Below, piece by piece: positions 1-4,542 of a stretch of 7,260 nucleotides of DNA (its first letter is position 1; the number at the start of each line of letters is the position of its first letter). Under the pieces are notes generated by a model that had not been told where the DNA came from, made no database searches, and saw only the letters and a list, made by a program, of their open reading frames with translations. The position numbers were made by a program, and so were the translations under genes. The DNA comes from an uncultured Clostridium sp. (GTDB taxonomy: Bacteria > Bacillota_A > Clostridia > TANB77 > CAG-508), in contig CATOLW010000058.1 of assembly GCA_951800935.1 (NCBI GenBank), positions 1 to 7,260 on the forward strand, read 5' to 3'.

Positions 1-2
1 TC

Positions 3-515
3 CTATGTTTCCTTAATTATGCTCTTATGATATATCTTTAATAAGGTATAAATAATTAACGTTTCGTAAATTTTTTGTGAATATTTTTCTTCTCTCTTTA
101 TTCTTCTTTCCTCGATTTCAATTTTATTTCCTTCTCGATTTTTTAAATTCTCTTGCCAATATACCAAAATGTCTGTTTCGCTGATGCTAGACACCGTAAC
201 AGTTGCTTCTCGATTAAGTCCATATGTTATTGGATTTGGTATTTTTTCTAATATTTCTAATGCTATATTTCTATCTGTATTAATCATAAAATATTGTGTA
301 TTTAGAAAAATTTTTTCTAGGGTTTCTTTATTTTTTTCAAATTTTTTTAGGTTATCCTCTACTATAATGGTTTCGAATTTAATATTTTTTATATTTTCAA
401 TACTTCTTAGATTAATAAGAATGAAATTGAGATTTTCTTCTCCTATTTCTTCTATCATTTTCTTTTTGATCGTTTCAAAACATTTTCGATTCGCAATGAT
501 ACCAATAAATGACAT
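3..515 (-). CDS. Hypothetical protein with Mur-ligase-like motif
   Basis: A complete 170-residue reading frame ending in TAG. It starts at ATG 515-513, with an AGGAG ribosome binding site at about 523-527. I do not recognise it with certainty. It has no signal peptide or obvious membrane segment in its first 100 residues and is rich in Lys, Glu and Ile. Residues 97-112 (TYGLN followed by ATVTVSSIS) resemble the strand-loop-strand after the ATP site of Mur ligase central domains, where a G-x-N-x-x-A-x-V-T-A-x-x-I pattern is common. No P-loop (GTNGKT type) is present, so if related it is a degenerate or stripped-down relative with no ligase activity. The strongly charged segment 129-150 precedes a hydrophobic stretch at 150-162. 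It lies 62 bases downstream of the deacetylase on the same strand, with no terminator visible between them, so co-transcription is possible. The Mur similarity is inference from one motif. Confidence 0.75.
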   Translation of the reverse strand: MSFIGIIANRKCFETIKKKMIEEIGEENLNFILINLRSIENIKNIKFETIIVEDNLKKFEKNKETLEKIFLNTQYFMINTDRNIALEILEKIPNPITYGLNREATVTVSSISETDILVYWQENLKNREGNKIEIEERRIKREEKYSQKIYETLIIYTLLKIYHKSIIKET

Positions 516-577
516 TTTTCAACTCCTATTATTCATCTTATATTTGTATTATTTCCTTTTTTGGTAATTTTATACAC

Positions 578-1357
578 TTATTTTTTCACTTGAGTACCAT
601 TGCTATTGATAGTATAATTGTCAAAATAAATAAGGTCAGACACAGTTACCACTTCTAATCCTTTTTGCTTTATCTTTTTTAATAACATATCTAAGCTATC
701 TGCGGTATGTTTAGTTCCATTATGACTTAAAATAATATCTCCTGCTTTAATTTTTCCTTCTAATCGCTTCCACATATCCTCTCCTGTAAGTCCTGTGTAA
801 TCAAGTGTGTCTAAATTCCATTGAATAGAAAAGTATCCTTTGTCTTGTGCAGCTTTTATGACAGTATCATTATATTCTCCATAGGGTGGTCGATAAATTT
901 TGGTTCTTTTTCCCACTATTTTTTCAATCTTATCGTTACTTTTCTCAATTTCTTCTATGTTTTTTTCATAACTTAAATTGTTCACATGTGGATGAGTATC
1001 ACTATGACTTGCTATTTCATGCCCTGCTTCTTGTATTTTTTTAACTGCCTCTGGGAACTTTTCCATCCAGTCACCTACCATAAAAAAGGTTATCTTGCTG
1101 TTGTTATCTTGTAATGTTTTTAAGATACTGTCAATATCATCTGCATTCCAAGCACAGTTCATGGTAAAGGCAACTTTCTTTTCTTCTGTTTGTACATTAT
1201 AGATTGGTAATAATTTTCCTGTTGTACTTGAAGTTGGTATTGCATTTTTTTCGTTGCTTGTGTTATTTAGGCTTCCTGCTACACAGAATAGTAATACAAC
1301 TGTTACAATGGATACTAGATATGTATATATTTTTTGCTTGTTAAATACGAAAAACAT
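578..1357 (-). CDS. Membrane-anchored polysaccharide deacetylase (PdaB-like, NodB/CE4 fold)
   Basis: A 259-residue protein. I chose ATG at 1357-1355 because AAAGGAGTGA lies 7 bases upstream. An in-frame ATG 13 codons earlier has no ribosome binding site. Residues 11-27 form one N-terminal membrane segment (uncleaved anchor or signal), followed by a Ser/Thr/Asn-rich linker and a NodB domain from about 61 to 245. The visible CE4 motifs are HSDTH (118-122), RPPYG (156-160), WNLDTLDY (180-187, D183) and ILSHNG (209-214, H212). The usual TFDD motif reads TMNC (65-68), so the catalytic-base Asp position is Asn and the metal Asp position is Cys, followed by W70 and D73/D74. From memory this N-C-A-W form recurs in clostridial relatives annotated as PdaB-like or sporulation deacetylases, so it looks like a subfamily trait rather than a fresh mutation. 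The probable role is N-deacetylation of cell-wall or cortex glycan outside the membrane; the substrate is not shown by sequence. Confidence 0.9.
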   Translation of the reverse strand: MFFVFNKQKIYTYLVSIVTVVLLFCVAGSLNNTSNEKNAIPTSSTTGKLLPIYNVQTEEKKVAFTMNCAWNADDIDSILKTLQDNNSKITFFMVGDWMEKFPEAVKKIQEAGHEIASHSDTHPHVNNLSYEKNIEEIEKSNDKIEKIVGKRTKIYRPPYGEYNDTVIKAAQDKGYFSIQWNLDTLDYTGLTGEDMWKRLEGKIKAGDIILSHNGTKHTADSLDMLLKKIKQKGLEVVTVSDLIYFDNYTINSNGTQVKK

Positions 1358-1394
1358 AATAATCTCACTCCTTTTTAAGTTAGTGCTTCTTTTC

Positions 1395-1402
1395 ATTGTA
1401 TG
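1395..1402 (-). promoter_or_regulatory. Sigma-E-like -10 box upstream of the deacetylase
   Basis: On the minus strand these bases read CATACAAT, an exact match to the CATACAnT -10 consensus of the sporulation factor sigma-E. It lies about 38 bases upstream of the chosen ATG, leaving a leader of about 30 nt that contains the ribosome binding site. B. subtilis pdaB is known to be sigma-E dependent. A matching -35 (with ATA) is not visible at the expected distance, so this is only a candidate. Confidence 0.3.
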
Positions 1403-1445
1403 CTTTTCCTAGAAAGAAAAGAACCTATTTTACTTATTTATTTTT

Positions 1446-1481
1446 AAAGAGAGAAGCAAATTTTACTTTGCTTCCCTCTCT
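1446..1481 (-). terminator. Hairpin after ssb, probable terminator
   Basis: A 15-bp stem (arms 1446-1460 and 1467-1481, two G-U pairs on the minus strand) closes a 6-base loop. It sits between the ssb reading-frame end at 1513 and the deacetylase start. The T-tract after it on the minus strand is short (TTT, then A-rich), so termination may be weak. Confidence 0.5.
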
Positions 1482-1512
1482 TCGTCTTCAGCATATTCTT
1501 CTAACTGTCAGG

Positions 1513-2214
1513 TTATTCTGTCAAATCTTCTACTTCTTGTATCTGCCTTATCGAAATTTCATAAGCCGTCCTATACTCACCTTCCTCTGAATCCTGAGAA
1601 TATTTTTTGAAAAACTTTCGGCTTTGGATTCTTCCATAGAGCTTTACTTCAAATCCTGCCTCACACTCACTTATCCATTGGGCATTTCTTCCCCAGACAA
1701 TTCAGGGAATATAGTCTGTTCTTCTGTATGCTCTATTAACTGCAAGCATTATGTCTGCTATAGACCGCCCTGATGAGGTTATTTTAAATAATGGTTTTTT
1801 ACAAAGAGTTCCTTCTAAGTAAATTAAGTTCATATTGGCTGCTTTTTCCATTTCAGATTCTTCCTCATAGATATTAATCTCTGTTACAAATAGAAATAAA
1901 TCTAAATGAGTTTTACCATCACTTCTTAATTGGTTATGAGATCTAAACTGTCCTGCTACCTCCACCCATTTGTTTTTGAAAGAAGTTTTTTTCCATTTTC
2001 GTCCTAACAGTAAATCAGATACTATGATTGGAATATAATCCTCTACCCCACTGAGTCTTTTTACTATGACTCTTGTCCGATAGAATTTTTCCCAGTTGGT
2101 TTCGTGGCTGTATTCAAATTCATCTTCAATTCTGCCACTAACAAATACGTTGTTGTTTTCCACAGATTTCTCCTCCTTATTGTTTTCTCTTCTTGTTACT
2201 TTTGTCTCTGGCAT
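1513..2214 (-). pseudogene. ssb: Tandem-OB single-stranded DNA-binding protein, interrupted by in-frame TGA
   Basis: The intact part (stop TGA at 1704-1702) and the continuing frame down to TAA at 1515-1513 together encode a clostridial SSB-like protein of two OB folds. OB1 begins NNNVFVSGRIEDEFEYSHE. OB2 begins NLIYLEGTLCKKPLFK and includes SGRSIADIMLAVNRAYRRTDYIP. After the TGA the same frame reads IVWGRNAQWISECEAG, then LYGRIQSRKFFKKY and RTAYEISIRQIQEVE, which are canonical SSB C-terminal OB strands. Relatives have Cys in the DYIPC-I-WGRNA motif, so TGA stands exactly at a Cys codon (one base from TGC or TGT). Either the protein ends at about 170 residues without most of OB2, or the codon is recoded, or the base is an error. 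Full length would be 216 residues from GTG 2163 or 233 from ATG 2214. Each start has its own Shine-Dalgarno; the GTG one matches where the family usually begins. The protein lacks the acidic DDDIPF-type tip of housekeeping SSB, so it is probably an accessory SSB. Confidence 0.85.
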
Positions 2215-2230
2215 GTACAATTTTCCTCCT
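2163..2230 (-). promoter_or_regulatory. Two alternative ribosome binding sites for ssb
   Basis: AGGAGG (2230-2225) lies 10 bases before ATG 2214 and 4 before TTG 2220. A second site, AAGGAGGA (2178-2171), inside the extended reading frame lies 7 bases before GTG 2163. The latter spacing is ideal and the GTG product starts at the family's usual N-terminus (V/M-E-N-N-N-V), so GTG is the likelier true start. The upstream site could produce a longer form or a 17-residue extension. Confidence 0.55.
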
Positions 2231-2284
2231 GTATATTTCTTTTTTTGCTTATAAGTACATTCAGTAGAAGATTTCTTTCAAATT

Positions 2285-2313
2285 ATTTACATACAAAAAC
2301 TCTGTATGTAAAT
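2285..2313 (-). repeat. Perfect 11-bp inverted repeat in the ssb leader
   Basis: ATTTACATACA (2285-2295) and TGTATGTAAAT (2303-2313) are perfect reverse complements around a 7-base spacer. The element lies between the ssb promoter and its ribosome binding site. Neither side has a T-tract, so it is not an ordinary terminator. It could be an RNA hairpin that affects ssb mRNA or a dimeric repressor operator. Confidence 0.6.
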
Positions 2314-2364
2314 TCAAATTAAGAAAAGTTTCTTCATCTATATATGTATATATGCAATATATTT

Positions 2365-2393
2365 ATTATACTCTATTTTACATAATGTGTTAA
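2365..2393 (-). promoter_or_regulatory. Sigma-A promoter of ssb
   Basis: On the minus strand TTAACA (2393-2388), a 17-base spacer and TATAAT (2370-2365) give 11 of 12 matches to the housekeeping consensus. The predicted start near 2358 leaves a leader of about 140 nt (to ATG 2214). The rest of the gap 2231-2479 holds only the leader hairpin, AT-rich alternating TATA sequence at 2340-2362 and the terminator of the next gene; I see no ORF or RNA gene in it. Confidence 0.7.
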
Positions 2394-2443
2394 GTTGTGG
2401 GCGCTGAGTTTCTAAACAATCCATCTATTTAAACTGCAATATA

Positions 2444-2472
2444 AATAAAAACAGAGATCTTTTAAATCTCTG
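2444..2472 (-). terminator. Intrinsic terminator of the DUF4190 gene
   Basis: CAGAGAT (2472-2466 on minus) pairs with ATCTCTG (2458-2452) around a 7-base loop, and is followed on the minus strand by TTTTTATTTAT. It starts 8 bases after the stop codon of the DUF4190 gene. Confidence 0.85.
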
Positions 2473-2479
2473 CTCAAAT

Positions 2480-2863
2480 TTAATCATAATCATACCAATC
2501 ACTATAGCTATGATAATTACGGTAGTTTCGATAAGTGCTATAATCATCTTCATCTATTATGTCCTGAATTCCTAATGCCATTGCTATTACTACAATAAAT
2601 GTTATAATGGCAATGGAAACAACTAATCCAATTGAGCCTGTTACAAGTCCTGCGATTGCCATTCCTTTTCCTTGGGATTTTACACCTAATGCACCAAATA
2701 TAATGGCTAAGATTGCACATGGTATTGCTATGTACCACATCCAGAAAAGAACTAATGCTATAATTCCTAATACCATAGAGGCAATACAAAATCCTTTTCT
2801 TTCTTTTTTTGGTTCTTTTACTACTTTTGCTTCTTGCACATTTGTATTTTCTATTTTTTCCAT
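2480..2863 (-). CDS. DUF4190-type small membrane protein with Tyr-rich tail
   Basis: A 127-residue protein with an excellent ribosome binding site (AAAGGAGAG) 8 to 9 bases before ATG 2863. Residues 1-23 are charged and cytosolic in character. Hydrophobic segments follow at about 26-41, 44-60 and 68-98. The pattern IASMVLGIIALVL, then a short hydrophilic turn, then GKGMAIAGLVTGSIGLV is typical of DUF4190 domains, widespread in Gram-positive bacteria and of unknown function. The C-terminal tail (103-127) is acidic and aromatic: Y108, Y111, Y114, Y117, Y120 and W123 fall every third residue, then Y124 and Y126. The gene has its own promoter and terminator, so it is monocistronic, and is transcribed divergently from the Cys-rich gene. 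The family assignment rests on the motif pattern; no biochemical role can be read from sequence. Confidence 0.88.
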   Translation of the reverse strand: MEKIENTNVQEAKVVKEPKKERKGFCIASMVLGIIALVLFWMWYIAIPCAILAIIFGALGVKSQGKGMAIAGLVTGSIGLVVSIAIITFIVVIAMALGIQDIIDEDDYSTYRNYRNYHSYSDWYDYD

Positions 2864-2890
2864 GTTTATCTCTCCTTTCTTTGTAGTTTT

Positions 2891-2919
2891 ATTATACTAC
2901 TGTTTTGCTTTTTTTACAA
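2891..2919 (-). promoter_or_regulatory. Sigma-A promoter of the DUF4190 gene
   Basis: On the minus strand TTGTAA (2919-2914), a 17-base spacer and TATAAT (2896-2891). The predicted start near 2884 gives a leader of about 20 nt that carries the ribosome binding site. Confidence 0.7.
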
Positions 2920-2928
2920 CTTTTTTTC

Positions 2929-2956
2929 AACTTTCTACATTTTTCTTCATATGATA
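2929..2956 (+). promoter_or_regulatory. Candidate sporulation (sigma-K-like) promoter of the Cys-rich gene
   Basis: CATATGATA at 2948-2956 fits the sigma-K -10 pattern CATAnnnTA, and AAC at 2929-2931 sits 16 bases upstream where sigma-K promoters carry AC. No good sigma-A pair is visible on this strand; the best alternative -10 is TATATA at 2955-2960 with a poor -35. In DNA this AT-rich a chance match is quite possible. Confidence 0.3.
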
Positions 2957-3003
2957 TATAAAGTAACTTAAGATAAGTTACAAAAAAGAAAGGAATGATA
3001 GAA

Positions 3004-3447
3004 ATGGAAATGGATAATAAAAAACCTTTTTGTCCAGTTCTTGACGTAGATGGCGTTATATCAGGAGGAAAACAATTTGATTTAGACATTACTTTACCAG
3101 AAGATAACCGTGATGTTATTTATGGTGTTGTAAAAAATTGTTTTAAAGAACCAGTTAAAGATGCTGTTGTAAAATTAGTGGAAGTAGTTTGTGAACATGG
3201 TAAAGAAGAAAGAAGACCAATTGGCCATACCTTTACTGATAAAGAAGGAGAATTTGTTTTTGGACCTCTTTGCCCTGGAAAAGAATATGCTCTTCAACTT
3301 TGGGTAAATGATACCAAAAAAATCAAAATCTGTGCTAAATGTCATCATGAAGGAAAATGCTTAAAAGGCGATAAATGCGATAAATGTGATTGTTTCATCT
3401 CAGATTGCGATGAATGTGAAAAACCAGAAAAGCCAGAATGTAAGTAA
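3004..3447 (+). CDS. Cys-rich protein with carboxypeptidase-regulatory-like beta-sandwich
   Basis: The only plus-strand gene: 147 residues if started at ATG 3004, which lies 9 bases after GAAAGGA. The ATG at 2995 directly abuts that site and is too close. Residues about 36-105 have the pattern of a transthyretin/CarboxypepD_reg-like beta-sandwich: DVIYGVVKN, PVKDAVVKLVEV, HTFTDKEGEFVFGPLCPGKEY and ALQLWV. That is the usual G-x-V, P-x-x-x-A-x-V, T-D-x-x-G-x-F, L-x-P-G-x-Y order. There are 13 Cys in total (10, 46, 63, 90, and nine between 110 and 146), mostly as CxxC pairs (C110/C113, C125/C128, C135/C138) in a Lys/Asp/Glu-rich tail. No signal peptide or membrane segment is visible. The Cys pairs suggest metal binding or disulfide cross-linking, for example in a spore layer; this is inference. 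I recall similar uncharacterised proteins in Clostridia but can name no function. Confidence 0.85.
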   Translation: MEMDNKKPFCPVLDVDGVISGGKQFDLDITLPEDNRDVIYGVVKNCFKEPVKDAVVKLVEVVCEHGKEERRPIGHTFTDKEGEFVFGPLCPGKEYALQLWVNDTKKIKICAKCHHEGKCLKGDKCDKCDCFISDCDECEKPEKPECK

Positions 3448-3459
3448 AAATAAAAATAG

Positions 3460-3494
3460 TGGTTCTAAGAGTTTAAATTTTGCTCTTAGAACCA
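3460..3494. terminator. Bidirectional terminator, perfect 12-bp stem
   Basis: TGGTTCTAAGAG (3460-3471) and CTCTTAGAACCA (3483-3494) pair perfectly around an 11-base loop. T-rich DNA follows on both strands (TTTTTT at about 3500-3505 on plus; TATTTTTATTTTT on minus). It serves the convergent Cys-rich gene (stop 3447) and the minus-strand permease cluster (last stop 3513). Confidence 0.92.
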
Positions 3495-3510
3495 TCTACT
3501 TTTTTGGTTT

Positions 3511-3651
3511 CTACATAATTCCCATTTTTTTAGCGAATTGTTTTCCTTTTTTCATTAATTTTTTCTTGTTCATTCCTTCATTTTCTGCATACATCATCAT
3601 TAATCCAGTGGTAATTAGACCACCAATCATAACACCTTTAACAAATTTCAT
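3511..3651 (-). CDS. 46-residue single-span membrane peptide
   Basis: A start at ATG 3651 (MKFVKG) follows TGAGGTGA with 5 bases of spacing. Longer in-frame starts (to 3735) lie inside the upstream permease gene and lack a ribosome binding site. The peptide has a short basic N-terminus, one hydrophobic segment at about 5-21 (FVKGVMIGGLITTGLMMMY) and a strongly basic C-terminal half (nine Lys among residues 29-42). The layout resembles tiny Firmicutes membrane proteins such as DUF3918/YrzQ or a minimal YtxH, but I cannot assign a family firmly. It starts 17 bases after the stop of the second half-permease and ends before the shared terminator, so it is the last gene of that transcription unit. 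Role unknown; a small partner of the permease is possible by position only. Confidence 0.7.
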   Translation of the reverse strand: MKFVKGVMIGGLITTGLMMMYAENEGMNKKKLMKKGKQFAKKMGIM

Positions 3652-3667
3652 ATCTTTCACCTCAGTC

Positions 3668-4060
3668 TTATTTTTTCTTATTTTGCCTATTTTTATACGG
3701 TATTTTATATAATTTAAAAATGGAATATATTTCATTTATTGTAACAATTGCCAAAAAAATACCAAAGCACTTTTTTAAAATTGCTACATCAATGTGAATC
3801 GAAATATTAGCTCCTACAATGGCTCCTAAAATTCCAAATACAGATATAAGTGTTGCTAATCTCATATCAATATTTTTATTTTTTAAATTAACCATAATTG
3901 CCACTATCGCAGTTGGAATGAAAAAAATCAAATTAGTTGCTTGCGCTACATGTTGTTCTATTCCTAACATAAAAGTTAAAAGGAAGATTAATATAGTACC
4001 TCCTCCCATTCCAGTTCCACTCACAATTCCAGATACAATTCCAATCAATACTTCTGTCAT
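3668..4060 (-). CDS. Half-length TauE/SafE-family permease (second of a pair)
   Basis: A 130-residue integral membrane protein, about half the usual 250 or so residues of TauE/SafE (DUF81) transporters. AGGAGG lies 5 bases before ATG 4060. It starts with the family's Gly-rich first helix: GIVSG (7-11) and GTGMGGG (15-21). AQATN (39-43), a conserved Pro (P49) and a Gly-rich third helix (FGILGAIVGA, 75-84) follow, then a fourth helix at about 92-114 and a Lys-rich tail. Four membrane segments are expected. Family members export or import small organosulfur or sulfite-type anions, but substrate cannot be inferred here. The neighbouring upstream gene is a second half-permease with the same signature, so the working transporter is probably a heterodimer equivalent to one full-length protein. 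The two genes are separated by a 73-base gap that contains a hairpin repeat. Confidence 0.88.
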   Translation of the reverse strand: MTEVLIGIVSGIVSGTGMGGGTILIFLLTFMLGIEQHVAQATNLIFFIPTAIVAIMVNLKNKNIDMRLATLISVFGILGAIVGANISIHIDVAILKKCFGIFLAIVTINEIYSIFKLYKIPYKNRQNKKK

Positions 4061-4070
4061 ATTTCCTCCT

Positions 4071-4130
4071 AACAGGGATTTGGGGACGTTCCTTAAAATC
4101 CCTGTTTTAGGGATTTAGGGACACTCCTTT
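4071..4130. repeat. REP-like element: duplicated 22-mer with 11-bp inverted repeat
   Basis: Two direct copies of a 22-base unit occur at 4074-4095 and 4109-4130 (AGGGATTT-G/A-GGGA then CGTT or CACT then CCTT), differing at about four positions. The first copy is also flanked by an 11-bp inverted repeat, AACAGGGATTT (4071-4081) with AAATCCCTGTT (4096-4106). The GGGACGTTCCTT and GGGACACTCCTT cores resemble short palindromic repeats that I recall being associated with REP/RAYT-type elements and scattered across some Gram-positive genomes. The base composition is visibly richer in G runs than its surroundings. It fills the gap between the two half-permease genes, next to the ribosome binding site of the second. 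Confidence 0.65.
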
Positions 4131-4133
4131 ATT

Positions 4134-4481
4134 TTAGTTAACAATCATCTTATAAGATACATAAGCCAAAAACATAGTAAATGCTATTTTCATTACTTTT
4201 TGTGGTACTTTCTTTAAAAGTTTTGCTCCTATATAACCGCCAACAGCTCCTCCTATCGCACAAAGAAATGCAACGTTCCAGTTAATAAAATTTCCTTTAT
4301 AATAGAAAAAACTGCTTGTTACTACCATAGGTAATATGCAAAAAACGGATGTACCTCTTGCTTTGGTATCATCTATGTTTAATAAGTGGATAAATGCTGG
4401 TACTAATATCATTCCTCCACCAGTTGAAAATAATCCACTTATTATTCCTGCTAATAATCCAATTATTATTTTTTTTATCAT
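4134..4481 (-). CDS. Half-length TauE/SafE-family permease (first of a pair)
   Basis: A 115-residue integral membrane protein with about four membrane segments (about 3-33, 45-61, 66-88, 94-113). The first helix carries the family signature GIISGLFSTGGGMILVPAF (12-30). KARGTS (40-45), P51 and a Gly-rich third helix GGAVGGYIGA (77-86) follow. Normal TauE/SafE proteins contain two such four-helix repeats fused in one chain; here each repeat has its own gene and neither shows a broken frame, so this is a stable split rather than a truncation. Start ATG 4481-4479 directly follows the hairpin downstream of rarA, and the only Shine-Dalgarno-like bases (TAGG, 8 bases upstream) lie in that hairpin's 3' arm. 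Translation may therefore be weak or structure-dependent. Ions or organic anions carried are unknown. Confidence 0.88.
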   Translation of the reverse strand: MIKKIIIGLLAGIISGLFSTGGGMILVPAFIHLLNIDDTKARGTSVFCILPMVVTSSFFYYKGNFINWNVAFLCAIGGAVGGYIGAKLLKKVPQKVMKIAFTMFLAYVSYKMIVN

Positions 4482-4485
4482 AATA

Positions 4486-4509
4486 AAAACCTACTTTTTA
4501 GTAGGTTTT
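4486..4509 (-). terminator. Terminator of rarA overlapping the next gene's leader
   Basis: AAAACCTAC (4486-4494) and GTAGGTTTT (4501-4509) pair perfectly (9 bp, 6-base loop). On the minus strand the stem is followed by a short T-rich run into ATT-ATG of the half-permease. It lies 33 bases after the rarA stop. Alternatively it is a regulatory hairpin covering the permease ribosome binding site. Confidence 0.7.
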
Positions 4510-4542
4510 CCATTTTTTATTTTTTTATTCTAAATATCTTAC

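Noticed and set aside
169..567. Plus-strand open frame of 132 codons rich in Phe, Ser and Leu
   Set aside because: Antisense shadow of the 3-515 gene; no ribosome binding site and the composition is that of reverse-complemented AT-rich coding DNA.
1394..1396. Upstream ATG as start of the deacetylase
   Set aside because: Adds 13 residues with no ribosome binding site, while ATG 1357 has AAAGGAGTGA at good spacing; the upstream ATG also overlaps a possible -10 element.
1513..2214. Genome-wide reassignment of TGA to Trp, Gly or Cys
   Set aside because: Only one in-frame TGA is present among about ten genes, Trp is encoded by TGG throughout and Gly by GGN, and the rest of the window reads with the standard bacterial code.
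2340..2362. Alternating TATATA stretch as a replication origin or microsatellite
   Set aside because: It is short, without DnaA-box clusters or iterons nearby, and is simply the leader just downstream of the ssb promoter.
2607..2954. Plus-strand frame opposite the DUF4190 gene
   Set aside because: Lies antisense to a well-supported gene with promoter, ribosome binding site and terminator; no start signals of its own.
3386..3712. Plus-strand frame running out of the Cys-rich gene
   Set aside because: Overlaps the end of a real gene, reads through the bidirectional terminator and lies antisense to the 46-residue gene.
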